64,000 nt of DNA from Fidelibacterota bacterium (lineage in GTDB: Bacteria > Fidelibacterota > Marinisomatia > SCGC-AAA003-L08 > JACNLC01), in contig JABHXA010000006.1 of NCBI GenBank assembly GCA_018657495.1, forward strand, positions 10,888-74,887. The letters run 5' to 3'. The notes under the pieces are model-generated. The model was not told the DNA's origin, searched no databases, and worked only from the letters and a program-made list of their open reading frames with translations. Within the stretch, counting starts at the first letter, position 1; the number at the start of each line of letters is the position of its first letter. Positions 55,595 through 64,000 of this stretch are shown piece by piece. The position numbers and the translations under genes are program-made.

Positions 55595-57256
55595 ATGAGT
55601 TATCAAGTATTATCACGAAAATTTCGTCCTCAAAAATTTGAGGAGGTCATCGGACAGAATCATGTGTCCCGAACCTTGCAGAATGCGATTAAGCTGAATA
55701 GGGTTGCTCATGGTTATATATTCTCAGGTCCAAGAGGCGTGGGTAAGACCACAATGGCTCGAATTCTTGCCAAAGCACTGAATTGTAAAAATCCTGAAGA
55801 TAATAATCCCTGCGGGAGCTGTACGAACTGTCTTGAAATAACTGACGGTCGGAATATGGATGTACTGGAAATAGACGGTGCCTCAAATCGCGGAATTGAT
55901 GACATACGTGAATTAAGGGAGAGTGCAAAATATCCTCCCACATCTGGAAAATTTCGTGTGTATATTATAGATGAAGTACACATGCTTACTAAGGAGGCCT
56001 TTAATGCCCTTCTTAAAACACTCGAAGAACCGGCACCATATGTCATTTTCATCCTCGCCACTACCGATCAGCACAAAATACCCGCAACCATTATTTCAAG
56101 AACTCAAAGATTCGATTTTAAAAGAATCTCTGTTGCAAATATCATAAAACAGATGAAAATGATTCTTGAAAATGAAAAGATAAGTTATGATGATGACAGC
56201 CTTATACTTATCGCCCTTAAAGCAGATGGCGGCTTACGTGATGCCCTGAGCGTATTGGATCAAGTTATTGCGTTTAATGAATCGCAGATAGAGATTGACA
56301 CGGTGAGGTCTGTGCTAGGAGTCGTTGAAAGTTCCGTTTTTCTGAATTTACTAAAGGAAGTTCTTGCTGGTAACAAATTATGTGTTTTAAATATTATTGA
56401 TAAGACCCTATCTGACGGAACGGCTATAACTGATCTGGTAAGCGGCTTTAATGATTATGTCAGAAATTGCCTTGTTGTTACCGCAGGTCAGCAAAACCTT
56501 TATCATCTGGATGATCATTCACTTGAGTGGTTAAAAACAAATAAAAGTGATCTGGATATACATGATTTATTAAGAATCATGGAAATGTCTTTAAAATTTG
56601 AAACAACTCTTAGACATCTCAAACAACCAAGAATTGGATTAGAATCTCATTTTTTGAAATTAACAGCTATGGATTCCTCAGTAAGTATTTCAGATTTATT
56701 ATCTGGAAAAATTCCGATCAAAGTTGATGAGGATCCAAAAGAGAAAAAAAAAACTAACCAGATTGATCAAACACCTGAGCTAGTTGAGAATAGTTCAAAT
56801 TCTCATGTAAAAAAAATAAATGAGACAATCGTAAATGCAGTACCGGAAGTTGAAAAATTAACTCAATCTGCAGATTTAAAGTTTGATGGTGAAGTCAGCA
56901 GTGAAATTATCTGGAAAAATTGGGATAAAATTGTCGGTTCCATTCAGAAAGTAAACGCCAAGACATCTCATTTTCTCGAAATTTGCACAATTGCCGGTTA
57001 TCAAAATAAAATTCTTAATATTGAAGTACCAGGGAAAAAAGACGGATTTAAAATTAAGAATCTTAATAATGACATTTCAGAAATCGAAAATATGTTCAGG
57101 ACAATGTTCGGTCAATCCATGAGAATAAAATTTAAAGCAACCAATTCAGGCAGTGAGCAAAAAACTGTCAAAAAGGTTGATTCGATAAAAGACATTAAAA
57201 ACCATCCATTATCAATGGAGGTTTTAGAAAAATTTGAAGGTGAAATATTAAGATAG
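55595..57256 (+). CDS. dnaX: DNA polymerase III subunits gamma and tau
   Basis: This clamp-loader ATPase has 553 residues. Walker A is GPRGVGKTT (45-53), zinc ligands are Cys64, Cys73, Cys76 and Cys79, and Walker B/sensor segments are IDEVHMLTKEAFNALLKTLE and FILATTD. After domain III a linker begins near residue 380, and a tau-like C-terminal region follows. An A10 tract at 56744-56753 lies in this linker, where a -1 shift or one added A gives an immediate TAA. Both tau and a gamma of about 387 residues may therefore be made. Confidence 0.95.
   Translation: MSYQVLSRKFRPQKFEEVIGQNHVSRTLQNAIKLNRVAHGYIFSGPRGVGKTTMARILAKALNCKNPEDNNPCGSCTNCLEITDGRNMDVLEIDGASNRGIDDIRELRESAKYPPTSGKFRVYIIDEVHMLTKEAFNALLKTLEEPAPYVIFILATTDQHKIPATIISRTQRFDFKRISVANIIKQMKMILENEKISYDDDSLILIALKADGGLRDALSVLDQVIAFNESQIEIDTVRSVLGVVESSVFLNLLKEVLAGNKLCVLNIIDKTLSDGTAITDLVSGFNDYVRNCLVVTAGQQNLYHLDDHSLEWLKTNKSDLDIHDLLRIMEMSLKFETTLRHLKQPRIGLESHFLKLTAMDSSVSISDLLSGKIPIKVDEDPKEKKKTNQIDQTPELVENSSNSHVKKINETIVNAVPEVEKLTQSADLKFDGEVSSEIIWKNWDKIVGSIQKVNAKTSHFLEICTIAGYQNKILNIEVPGKKDGFKIKNLNNDISEIENMFRTMFGQSMRIKFKATNSGSEQKTVKKVDSIKDIKNHPLSMEVLEKFEGEILR
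56744..56753 (+). other. Candidate slippage site in dnaX
   Basis: Ten consecutive A residues encode Lys384-Lys386 and the first base of Thr387 (GAG-AAA-AAA-AAA-ACT-AAC). Reading in the -1 frame gives AAC then TAA directly. The site lies after domain III, as in Thermus dnaX where slippage on an A9 run makes gamma. Confidence 0.6.
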
Positions 57257-57267
57257 GAGTTAAATAG

Positions 57268-57594
57268 ATGTTTCCTAAAGGTGGAATGGGTGGAATGATG
57301 AAACAGGCCCAACAAATGCAAAAACAAATGGCTAAGGCACAGGAGGAACTGGCAGATTTACATGTCGAGGGTCAGTCCGGCGGCGGCATGGTAACCATTG
57401 TAGCAAATGGACAAAAGGATGTGATATCCGTAAAAATTGAACCAGAAGTATTTGAAGAAGATGTTGAAATGCTGGAAGATCTAATTTTAGCTGCTGTAAA
57501 TCAAGCACTTCAAAATGCTGCAAAAGCATCTGAGGATAAAATGAATTCGATCACAGGCGGAATGCTTGGAAATATGAAAATTCCTGGAATGTAG
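57268..57594 (+). CDS. ybaB: YbaB/EbfC nucleoid-associated protein
   Basis: This 108-residue DNA-binding protein has the Met/Gln-rich helical start (MKQAQQMQKQMAKAQEEL), a central GGGMVTIVANGQKDVISVKI beta region and a C-terminal helix, all typical of EbfC. Position between dnaX and recR is the usual bacterial order. GGAG precedes the ATG. Confidence 0.95.
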   Translation: MFPKGGMGGMMKQAQQMQKQMAKAQEELADLHVEGQSGGGMVTIVANGQKDVISVKIEPEVFEEDVEMLEDLILAAVNQALQNAAKASEDKMNSITGGMLGNMKIPGM

Positions 57595-57595
57595 A

Positions 57596-58186
57596 ATGGG
57601 TTTGCCCCCAACATTAGAACAAATAATTGAATCATTCTCACGCTTTCCTGGAATTGGGAAAAAAACAGCGCAACGACTATCTCTTCATGTTATGAAATCA
57701 GATAAGGAATTTATTTATCAATTTGCAAAAGCGCTCATGGATGCAAAAGATAAAATCGCCTATTGCCATCAATGTCATAATTATGCCGAGGATGATCTCT
57801 GTTTGATTTGTGCAGATAACTCAAGAGATATCAGTACAATTTGTGTTGTTGAAGAGCCATCTGATATTCTATTGTTTGAAAAAACAGGTTACCATGGAAT
57901 GTATCATGTATTAAATGGTGTGCTTTCTCCTTTAGATGGAATTGGTCCTGATGACTTAAATATTGACAGCTTGTTAGATCGATTGAATGATGTAGAGGAA
58001 GTGATCATTGCCACGAATACAAGTATTGAAGGGGATACTACCGCATTGTATATTTCAAAATTATTATCAGATAAAAACATCAAAATAACCAGGCTGGCAA
58101 GAGGAATCCCCGTCGGTGGCCATCTTGAGTTTGTTGATGATGCCACATTGTCCAGATCAATTAGTGAAAGGGTCTCTGTAAAATAA
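57596..58186 (+). CDS. recR: Recombination protein RecR
   Basis: This RecFOR-pathway protein (196 residues) has the helix-hairpin-helix LSRFPGIGKKTAQRL-like start, a zinc finger (Cys57, Cys60, Cys69, Cys72) and a Toprim domain (CVVEEPSDILLFEKTGYH, then ATNTSIEGDTTALYI). The C-terminal Walker-like GIPVGGHLEFVDDATL is intact. Its start is one base after ybaB and its last base is the A of the pgsA ATG. Confidence 0.96.
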   Translation: MGLPPTLEQIIESFSRFPGIGKKTAQRLSLHVMKSDKEFIYQFAKALMDAKDKIAYCHQCHNYAEDDLCLICADNSRDISTICVVEEPSDILLFEKTGYHGMYHVLNGVLSPLDGIGPDDLNIDSLLDRLNDVEEVIIATNTSIEGDTTALYISKLLSDKNIKITRLARGIPVGGHLEFVDDATLSRSISERVSVK

Positions 58187-58773
58187 TGTCTAGAAGATTT
58201 ATCCCGAATATTCTTACTATAACCAGGATTCTAATGACCCCCTTGTTCCTTTATTATCTGTTGAATGATGGACAGCATAATAAATTATTTGCATTGGTCA
58301 TATTTATTGTCGCCTCAGTAACGGACATTTTTGATGGGAAATATGCCCGGAAACATGGCCTGGTTACAAAACTTGGTATTTTCCTGGATCCACTTGCTGA
58401 TAAACTGCTTGTCCTTTCTGCCTTTGTTTCGTTTTGGATGACCGGGCAGGTTATGTTATGGATGCTTATACTTATTGCATTTAGAGATGCCCTAGTTACA
58501 GTATTGAGGATGGTAATGGAATATAAAGGTATTACTATGATAACCAGTAAATTGGGAAAATGGAAAACGGCAGTCCAGATAACCGTGATCCATATCATCC
58601 TGGTCTACTTGCTGATCCAATCATATGACATGGGTCATTATATAACTTTTATGACAGAATTCAGGATAATATACTTCTTATCAGCAATTACTGCACTTAT
58701 CACCGCATATACGGGAATCCACTATTTTTACTATAATTTCCGTACGTTGAAACTCCTCTTTTTAAAAAAATGA
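58186..58773 (+). CDS. pgsA: Phosphatidylglycerophosphate synthase
   Basis: This membrane CDP-alcohol phosphatidyltransferase (195 residues) makes phosphatidylglycerophosphate from CDP-diacylglycerol and glycerol-3-phosphate. The signature DGxxAR(x8)GxxxDxxxD is complete: Asp50-Gly51, Ala54-Arg55, Gly64, Asp68 and Asp72. Its partner phosphatase, pgpA, overlaps it by four bases. Confidence 0.95.
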   Translation: MSRRFIPNILTITRILMTPLFLYYLLNDGQHNKLFALVIFIVASVTDIFDGKYARKHGLVTKLGIFLDPLADKLLVLSAFVSFWMTGQVMLWMLILIAFRDALVTVLRMVMEYKGITMITSKLGKWKTAVQITVIHIILVYLLIQSYDMGHYITFMTEFRIIYFLSAITALITAYTGIHYFYYNFRTLKLLFLKK

Positions 58774-59213
58774 CCCATCTGATTCGCTTATTTGCAACTT
58801 GGTTTTATACAGGGAATCTCCCGTTTATACCTGGCACGTGGGGTAGTGCAGCAGCTGCAATTATTTGGTGGTACTTACCAGAAAATCTTATCCTGCAAAT
58901 TACACTTATATTGGTTGTCTGCGTTGCTGGGATATTTATCTCAGATAAATATTCTCGTCTGACTAATACATCGGACCCCTCTGAGGTAGTAATTGATGAA
59001 GTTGCTGGAATGTGGATATCGCTATTTATCATCCCGCATTCTCTAATTTATTATTTGATAGCTTTTTTTATATTTAGGCTCCTTGATATAACAAAACCTG
59101 GCTTCATTGATTCCATGCAAGATTATGATGGTGGCCTGGGTATCATGATGGATGATATTGCCGCTGGGATAATAACCTTTTTTGCCATAGTTGCCATAAG
59201 GCTGGTTTTTTGA
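58770..59213 (+). CDS. pgpA: Phosphatidylglycerophosphatase A
   Basis: This 147-residue membrane enzyme dephosphorylates the PgsA product to phosphatidylglycerol. PGTWGSAAAA near the start, VVIDEVAGMWISL and GGLGIMMDDIAAG are the family motifs. It overlaps pgsA and cinA by four bases each, so the three are translationally coupled. Confidence 0.95.
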   Translation: MTHLIRLFATWFYTGNLPFIPGTWGSAAAAIIWWYLPENLILQITLILVVCVAGIFISDKYSRLTNTSDPSEVVIDEVAGMWISLFIIPHSLIYYLIAFFIFRLLDITKPGFIDSMQDYDGGLGIMMDDIAAGIITFFAIVAIRLVF

Positions 59214-60448
59214 AAGCCTGTATTATTACTATCGGTGATGAATTACTCCAGGGATTTACTTTGGACACCAACTCCAACTGGATATCCAAACAGCTGAGTA
59301 AACACCATGTTGATGTTGGGCTCCGTTTGACCATTCCAGATTCGGATGCCGGTATCCATTCCGCCTTAAATAATGTGCTGGATAACGATTTTGAATATGT
59401 GTTTATAACTGGAGGTTTAGGTCCTACCCATGACGATATCACCAGGAATTCCTTAAAAGAATTTTTCAACTGTGATTTGAATGTCATTGATGACCATCAT
59501 GAATCCTTAATAAAATGGATCAGCCAGCGCGGTCGAAAGATTCCATCAAACTTAAAAAGCCAATCAACAATTCTATCCATCAGCACTGCCATTGCAAATT
59601 CTATTGGTTCTGCCTTGGGAATGAAACTTCGTTCAGGAAAAACAACGATATTTGTGATGCCAGGCGTCCCTGCCGAAATGAAAAAAATGATGACAGACTA
59701 TATCCTGCCTGAAAATTTTACAAGACCGGATGATAGTCAATTCATTACAATTAGAACATCCGGAATGGGTGAAAGCATAATTTTCGATAAAATATCACAT
59801 GTCATTGACAAATTTGGAAATAATATTAAGGTTGCATTCCTGCCATCTCATAGAGGGGTAAATATCCGATTAAAAAATCTATCATCGGATCTACAGAAAA
59901 TGGTAAAACTAAAGGATGAGATTTCTAAAGTGCTGCAGTCGATAATATTTACAGAAGATGACCGTGATCTCCAGGAAGTGACAGGTCAAATGCTCTCCGA
60001 TAGGAGGCTGACACTTTCAATAGCAGAATCTTGTACCGGTGGGTTAATATCAAAACTATTCACCGATCAGCCGGGAAGCTCGGCTTTTTTACTTGGCGGA
60101 GTAATTGCCTATCATAATGATCTAAAAATGGATTTGTTAAAAGTATCTGCCGAAACACTCGAAAATGTAGGTGCCGTTAGTGAAGAAACAGCAAAAGCTA
60201 TGGCCTTAAATATCAGAGAGATTACTGGGTCGGATTTCGCCATCAGTACAACAGGTATTTCAGGACCAGGTGGAGGAACGGAAGATAAACCAGTAGGCCT
60301 TGTTTATATTGGTATGTCAGATGCAAATGGGGTGATTGTAAAAAAGTTCAATTTTCTGAAAACCAGAAAACTTCATCGTGAGATGACTGCTGCAACAGCT
60401 ATAAACATGTTACGGCTTTTACTGTTGGAAAAGTATTCAACCACATAG
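59210..60448 (+). CDS. cinA: CinA-like protein (NMN deamidase)
   Basis: This 412-residue protein has an N-terminal molybdopterin-binding-like (COG1058) domain with ITIGDELLQGFTLDTNS and TGGLGPTHDD. The C-terminal PncC/CinA domain (about 255-408) has IAESCTGGLISKLFTDQPGS and STTGISGPGG. The latter hydrolyses nicotinamide mononucleotide in NAD recycling. TTG 59210 overlaps the pgpA stop. Proximity to recA is common. Confidence 0.93.
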   Translation: MKACIITIGDELLQGFTLDTNSNWISKQLSKHHVDVGLRLTIPDSDAGIHSALNNVLDNDFEYVFITGGLGPTHDDITRNSLKEFFNCDLNVIDDHHESLIKWISQRGRKIPSNLKSQSTILSISTAIANSIGSALGMKLRSGKTTIFVMPGVPAEMKKMMTDYILPENFTRPDDSQFITIRTSGMGESIIFDKISHVIDKFGNNIKVAFLPSHRGVNIRLKNLSSDLQKMVKLKDEISKVLQSIIFTEDDRDLQEVTGQMLSDRRLTLSIAESCTGGLISKLFTDQPGSSAFLLGGVIAYHNDLKMDLLKVSAETLENVGAVSEETAKAMALNIREITGSDFAISTTGISGPGGGTEDKPVGLVYIGMSDANGVIVKKFNFLKTRKLHREMTAATAINMLRLLLLEKYSTT

Positions 60449-60496
60449 TATGATTGGCTTTCAAATTTAATTAATTTATCCGGTATTTATATTTAA

Positions 60497-61081
60497 ATGA
60501 ACAATTCTTCAAAAACTCAAGATACAAAAAGATTATTTATCGGGATACCAGTGCCTCCCGGAATTAGCAGCAGAATTATGATGTTAAAAACACTTGTTCC
60601 TGCAGTTGAGGATGACATTCGCTGGGTCTTCGGTAGAAATCTTCACCTCACACTTTCATTTCTGGGGCAAATATCTTCTAATGCAATTGAAAAAGTAGAT
60701 ATGGTATTGGCTGAGAGTATTAAACATTCAAAATTTAATCTATCCATCGAAAACTCCGGTGTGTTTCCAAATACAGAAAAGCCAAGAATATTCTGGATGG
60801 ACATTATAGAGGGTCGGGATCCGCTTATTGATCTCCAGGCAGCAATAGACAGTTCTGTGAATAATCTTAAAGAAAATCCAGATGATAAACCCTATGTACC
60901 TCATGTAACGATTGGCAGGTCCAATAAAAATTCTAGATTATGGAAAATAGATTTGGCTCATTTTTTAAATGCCGAATACGATCCAATAAAATTTGAGATT
61001 AATAAAGTGTTTTTATATCAGAGTGAGTTATTGCCGCAGGGGGCCAAGTATACAGTATTGAAGGAATATCCCCTGTTTTAA
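60497..61081 (+). CDS. thpR: RNA 2',3'-cyclic phosphodiesterase
   Basis: This 2H phosphoesterase (194 residues) has both HxTx motifs: His50-Leu-Thr-Leu and His136-Val-Thr-Ile. KRLFIGIPVP near the start is typical of ThpR/LigT. It acts on 2',3'-cyclic phosphate ends of RNA. It lies between cinA and recA, a frequent arrangement. Confidence 0.92.
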   Translation: MNNSSKTQDTKRLFIGIPVPPGISSRIMMLKTLVPAVEDDIRWVFGRNLHLTLSFLGQISSNAIEKVDMVLAESIKHSKFNLSIENSGVFPNTEKPRIFWMDIIEGRDPLIDLQAAIDSSVNNLKENPDDKPYVPHVTIGRSNKNSRLWKIDLAHFLNAEYDPIKFEINKVFLYQSELLPQGAKYTVLKEYPLF

Positions 61082-61132
61082 TCGCTGTATTAGAATTAGG
61101 TTTTTTAATGAAAAGAATAAGAAAGGTGAAAA

Positions 61133-62146
61133 ATGGAAAAAGGTAAACGGAAAGAAGGAAATTTAGATCTTGCCATTTCCCAGATAGAACGTAATTTTGG
61201 AAAGGGATCCATCATGAGGATGGGAGATACCCCTTCAGTAAACGTGGAGACAATATCCACAGGGTCCATATCATTGGATGCTGCCATAGGAATCGGTGGA
61301 ATTCCACGGGGCCGTGTTGTTGAAGTGTATGGACCTGAATCTTCAGGAAAAACAACTCTTACACTCCACATTGTTGCCCAGGCCCAGAAGAGCGGTGGAT
61401 TTGCCGCATTTATTGATGCAGAGCACGCACTGGATCCCTCATATGCAAAAAAACTCGGTGTTGACACAGAAAACCTACTCATTTCTCAACCGGATACCGG
61501 TGAACAGGCCCTTGAAATTACCGAAACTCTGGTTAGAAGTGGAGCGCTAGATGTAATCGTCGTCGATTCTGTAGCCGCACTCGTTCCCAAAGCAGAGCTT
61601 GACGGTGACATGGGTGATTCCCATATGGGACTGCAGGCTAGACTAATGTCTCAAGCCCTGAGGAAACTTACCGGTACTGTGTCCAAGTCAAAAACCACGG
61701 TAATCTTTATCAATCAATTAAGACAGAAGATCGGTGTAATGTTTGGTAATCCTGAAACCACAACAGGTGGTAATGCACTAAAGTTTTATTCGTCTTTAAG
61801 ATTGGATATCCGGAAGATTGCACAGATCAAAGACAGAGATAATGTCGTGGGTAATAAAGTCCGGGTTAAAGTGGTAAAGAATAAAATGGCTCCACCTTTC
61901 AGGAAGGCAGAATTTGATATTATGTATGGTTTAGGGATATCCTATGAAGGTGACCTGATTGATCTTGCTGTGGAAGGAGATATCGTCAAAAAGATGGGTG
62001 CATGGTATTCCTACGAAGAGAAAAAAATTGGCCAGGGTCGGGAAAACTCAAAACAATTCTTGAAGGATAATCCTGAAGTCTGTAACAGCATTGAAAGCAA
62101 GGTAAAAGGATATCTTGGTATCGATGTTGAAAGTGCCTCTGAATAA
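61133..62146 (+). CDS. recA: Recombinase RecA
   Basis: This 337-residue recombinase has Walker [10 protein letters not shown] (67-75), [21 protein letters not shown] and the L2 loop motif [15 protein letters not shown]. All core segments are intact. AAAGGTG precedes the ATG. No recX is adjacent; an outer-membrane protein gene and then alaS follow. Confidence 0.97.
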   Translation: MEKGKRKEGNLDLAISQIERNFGKGSIMRMGDTPSVNVETISTGSISLDAAIGIGGIPRGRVVEVYGPESSGKTTLTLHIVAQAQKSGGFAAFIDAEHALDPSYAKKLGVDTENLLISQPDTGEQALEITETLVRSGALDVIVVDSVAALVPKAELDGDMGDSHMGLQARLMSQALRKLTGTVSKSKTTVIFINQLRQKIGVMFGNPETTTGGNALKFYSSLRLDIRKIAQIKDRDNVVGNKVRVKVVKNKMAPPFRKAEFDIMYGLGISYEGDLIDLAVEGDIVKKMGAWYSYEEKKIGQGRENSKQFLKDNPEVCNSIESKVKGYLGIDVESASE

Positions 62147-62156
62147 TTATCAATAA

Positions 62157-62198
62157 TCAATTGAACTGCATTCTCTAATGGGGAGGCAGTTCAATTGA
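62157..62198. terminator. Long perfect hairpin after recA
   Basis: TCAATTGAACTGC (62157-62169) and GCAGTTCAATTGA (62186-62198) form a perfect 13-bp stem with a 16-base loop. No T run follows, so intrinsic termination is not certain; it may instead stabilise the recA mRNA 3' end. Confidence 0.5.
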
Positions 62199-62367
62199 TG
62201 TCACATCCCGCCAAATAGGGTCTTGTGAGAGCTTACTTATCCTCTCAATGCATCTGCACCAACATTCTGACATAATATAAAGTACAAACAGCTGAATTTA
62301 AGTTTGGTTGAGGTAGGATATCACAGATAAATTTTAAGCTAAAAAAGTCTATAAAACAGGATAAAAC

Positions 62368-63879
62368 ATGAACAAGAAATTATACTTGAGTTTAGTTTTC
62401 TTTTTATTTACAGGATATCTCATGGCGCAGGATATTTCTTCTCAACGAATGTCCGGTGCCCTTGGTACTGTAACCATTGATGGTAAGGTATATAATCAAA
62501 TCTCATTTCGGCCTGAAATTCCAATTGGAACCAAAATGGCTGTGGGTCTTGATATTTATCTCTATATTGACGGAGATGGCGGTTTGTATAAAGACGCCTG
62601 GAATTTTAAAGATGGAAAATCTACTATCCGTACTCTTCTTGATAAAGTATACTATTTTCGTTATGGGCAGCCCTCAGATGATTTTTACCTCAGAGCCGGA
62701 GCATTGCCGAATATTACACTGGGACAGGGAATACTTGTTGACGGATATTCAAATATTATGGAATATCCAACCGTACGACGGGTCGGCGTAAATTTAAATT
62801 TTCGGAAAGATGTGATGAGTTTCGAAGCTATCGCCAGCGATCTAAAACGAACACCAGGAGTTCTTGGCCTAAGAGCCTCATTTGATTATATTCCGCGATT
62901 GGCTATAGGGGTTTCTCTTGTGACAGATATGGACCAGAATAAGGGTTTAATGGACAGGGACTCTGATGGCTATCCTGACGTATTTGATGATTATGATGAT
63001 GATGACAATCTGAATTTTAATAATGATATTCAATTAGCGACCTTAATGGATGCTTATGAAGTAGAATATGGAACTATCGACGGCTTTGATGACTGGATTG
63101 AAAGTTCACCGATGTTAGAAGCATTATTACAGAATCCATATGATCCAAATGAAGTAGATGATGACCCTGTTACCGGTGCAGCGTTAGATCTTACTTTTAA
63201 ACTAAATGACAAAGTCACTTTATATTCCCAATTTGCCCAATTGATGGGAGATACAGATATCGAAAAACCGCTTGGTTATACTGAAAACTCGTCACTTGGA
63301 TATGGTTTTGTCCCGATTGGGATTTCATCTGCCTGGGGACCTGTAACATTCAGGGCAGAATATCGCCAAAGCAGTAGAAAATTTTTATTTAATTACTGGA
63401 ACCGCAGTTATGACATTGAACGCATGACCTTTGACTCTGTTGAAGGCAAGTATATTACCCGTGAAAGTCAATTGTATAAATATGGCGAATTAAAAGGATT
63501 TTACATTCAGGCTGATGCCTCCATCATGGAATTTCTTCATTTTACCGCAGGATATCAGGATATGACTGGTGAGATGTGGGATGATGCCTCACAGGATTTC
63601 GTCGATGATGATAATAAAATGTTCAGAACCAGTGTTAGAATCAATACTGGAAAGATACCAAAAGTGAAAATGGCAGAAGCCTTTTATCAGCAAAGTGATG
63701 TGCCAAATCCATTTAAATTTGATCCTTCGGGCTCAACAATTCTTGGTTATGATATTGGCGTCGAAATTTCAGAAGGTGTGATGCTAGTCTATAAAGCAAG
63801 ACGTACTTATCAAACGCTGGCGAATGGAAAACTTGAATCATCTACCTCAGTTCAGTTTGAAACTCAGATGGTCTTCTAA
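62368..63879 (+). CDS. Outer-membrane beta-barrel protein of unknown function
   Basis: This 503-residue protein has a signal peptide ending at MAQ (residue 21) and alternating strands ending in Phe (TQMVF). An acidic calcium-loop insertion, DRDSDGYPDVFDDYDDDDNL, lies at about residue 197, probably in an extracellular loop. No Pfam-type domain is recognised; a porin-like or adhesin role is possible. It lies between recA and alaS. Confidence 0.7.
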   Translation: MNKKLYLSLVFFLFTGYLMAQDISSQRMSGALGTVTIDGKVYNQISFRPEIPIGTKMAVGLDIYLYIDGDGGLYKDAWNFKDGKSTIRTLLDKVYYFRYGQPSDDFYLRAGALPNITLGQGILVDGYSNIMEYPTVRRVGVNLNFRKDVMSFEAIASDLKRTPGVLGLRASFDYIPRLAIGVSLVTDMDQNKGLMDRDSDGYPDVFDDYDDDDNLNFNNDIQLATLMDAYEVEYGTIDGFDDWIESSPMLEALLQNPYDPNEVDDDPVTGAALDLTFKLNDKVTLYSQFAQLMGDTDIEKPLGYTENSSLGYGFVPIGISSAWGPVTFRAEYRQSSRKFLFNYWNRSYDIERMTFDSVEGKYITRESQLYKYGELKGFYIQADASIMEFLHFTAGYQDMTGEMWDDASQDFVDDDNKMFRTSVRINTGKIPKVKMAEAFYQQSDVPNPFKFDPSGSTILGYDIGVEISEGVMLVYKARRTYQTLANGKLESSTSVQFETQMVF

Positions 63880-63900
63880 TAAGGAAATGATAACAACTCA

Positions 63901-64000
63901 ATGAAAACATCTAAAGAAGTTCGATCTGACTTTATAGAATTCTTTAAAGCAAGGGAACATCAATTTGTCCGCAGTTCCAGTGTGGCGCCGAATGATGACC
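63901..64000 (+). CDS. alaS: Alanyl-tRNA synthetase (3' truncated by window end)
   Basis: The 33 codons visible before the window ends translate to MKTSKEVRSDFIEFFKAREH followed by QFVRSSSVAPNDD. This matches the AlaS N-terminus (IRxxFxxFFxxxxHxxVxSSxLVPxxD). The ATG is preceded by AAGGAA. The rest of the gene lies outside. Confidence 0.88.
   Translation, partial: MKTSKEVRSDFIEFFKAREHQFVRSSSVAPNDD

Noticed and set aside
1..64000. Alternative genetic code with TGA as a sense codon
   Set aside because: Several genes, including nuoD, nuoH and nuoI, end in TGA at the expected family length.

Overview
The window looks like chromosome of a Gram-negative bacterium of the FCB group, most like Candidatus Marinimicrobia (SAR406/Neomarinimicrobiota). 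The evidence is: secreted proteins ending in type IX (Por) sorting domains with the YPNPFNPST signature; dockerin-like and thrombospondin type 3 calcium motifs in surface proteins; a Na+-translocating NQR; moderate AT richness; and dense same-strand operons with ATGA or TAATG overlaps. The taxonomic call is inference; no rRNA gene is present.

Layout. 1-2.7 kb: the 3' end of a Cys-rich repeat surface protein, a MORN-repeat lipoprotein and a proline dehydrogenase. 3.0-14.5 kb: an eleven-gene complex I operon, nuoABCDHIJKLMN, with no nuoEFG. Its nuoI carries about 375 extra residues containing five copies of an unrecognised helical repeat. 15.0-21.8 kb: nqrABCDEF, an ApbE flavin transferase, and a 53-codon nqrM on the opposite strand. 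21.9-27.2 kb: a NhaD-type Na+/H+ antiporter, a universal stress protein, a second MORN protein, and a PAS kinase/receiver/Hpt phosphorelay set. 27.5-33.9 kb: aromatic amino acid catabolism (HisC-type aminotransferase, hppD, hmgA, flavin reductase-like protein, acetoacetyl-CoA synthetase). 34-45.6 kb: a block of exported proteins with a gingipain-like C25 peptidase, a TlpA-like protein, an outer-membrane barrel, and two tandem thioredoxin-dockerin-sorting-domain proteins.

The first of those two tandem proteins has an in-frame TGA exactly where its neighbour has the first Cys of CxxC, followed by a hairpin with the geometry of a bacterial SECIS. It is a strong candidate for an undescribed secreted selenoprotein and is the most interesting item in the window.

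45.6-49.3 kb: a terminator, tRNA-Gln, tRNA-Glu and tRNA-Arg, a duplicated tRNA-Arg 3' end with GC-rich palindromes, a GT39-like glycosyltransferase and a terpenoid-cyclase-like toroid protein. 49.4-54.6 kb: a cysteine synthase with a Cys-rich tail, mutM, tadA, tRNA-Ser and an SDR oxidoreductase. 54.6-64 kb: two small unknown genes, a large-form SRP RNA, and a housekeeping run: dnaX, ybaB/ebfC, recR, pgsA, pgpA, cinA, thpR, recA, an outer-membrane protein and the start of alaS. dnaX contains an A10 tract placed to yield a short gamma-like product.

How it fits together. Complex I and NQR give two respiratory NADH/ion-pumping entry points. NQR has its assembly helpers (ApbE, NqrM) and an Na+/H+ antiporter alongside, suggesting a sodium cycle. 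Proline and tyrosine breakdown feed carbon and electrons into this chain. The exported peptidase and redox proteins suggest protein degradation and thiol/selenol chemistry at the cell surface.
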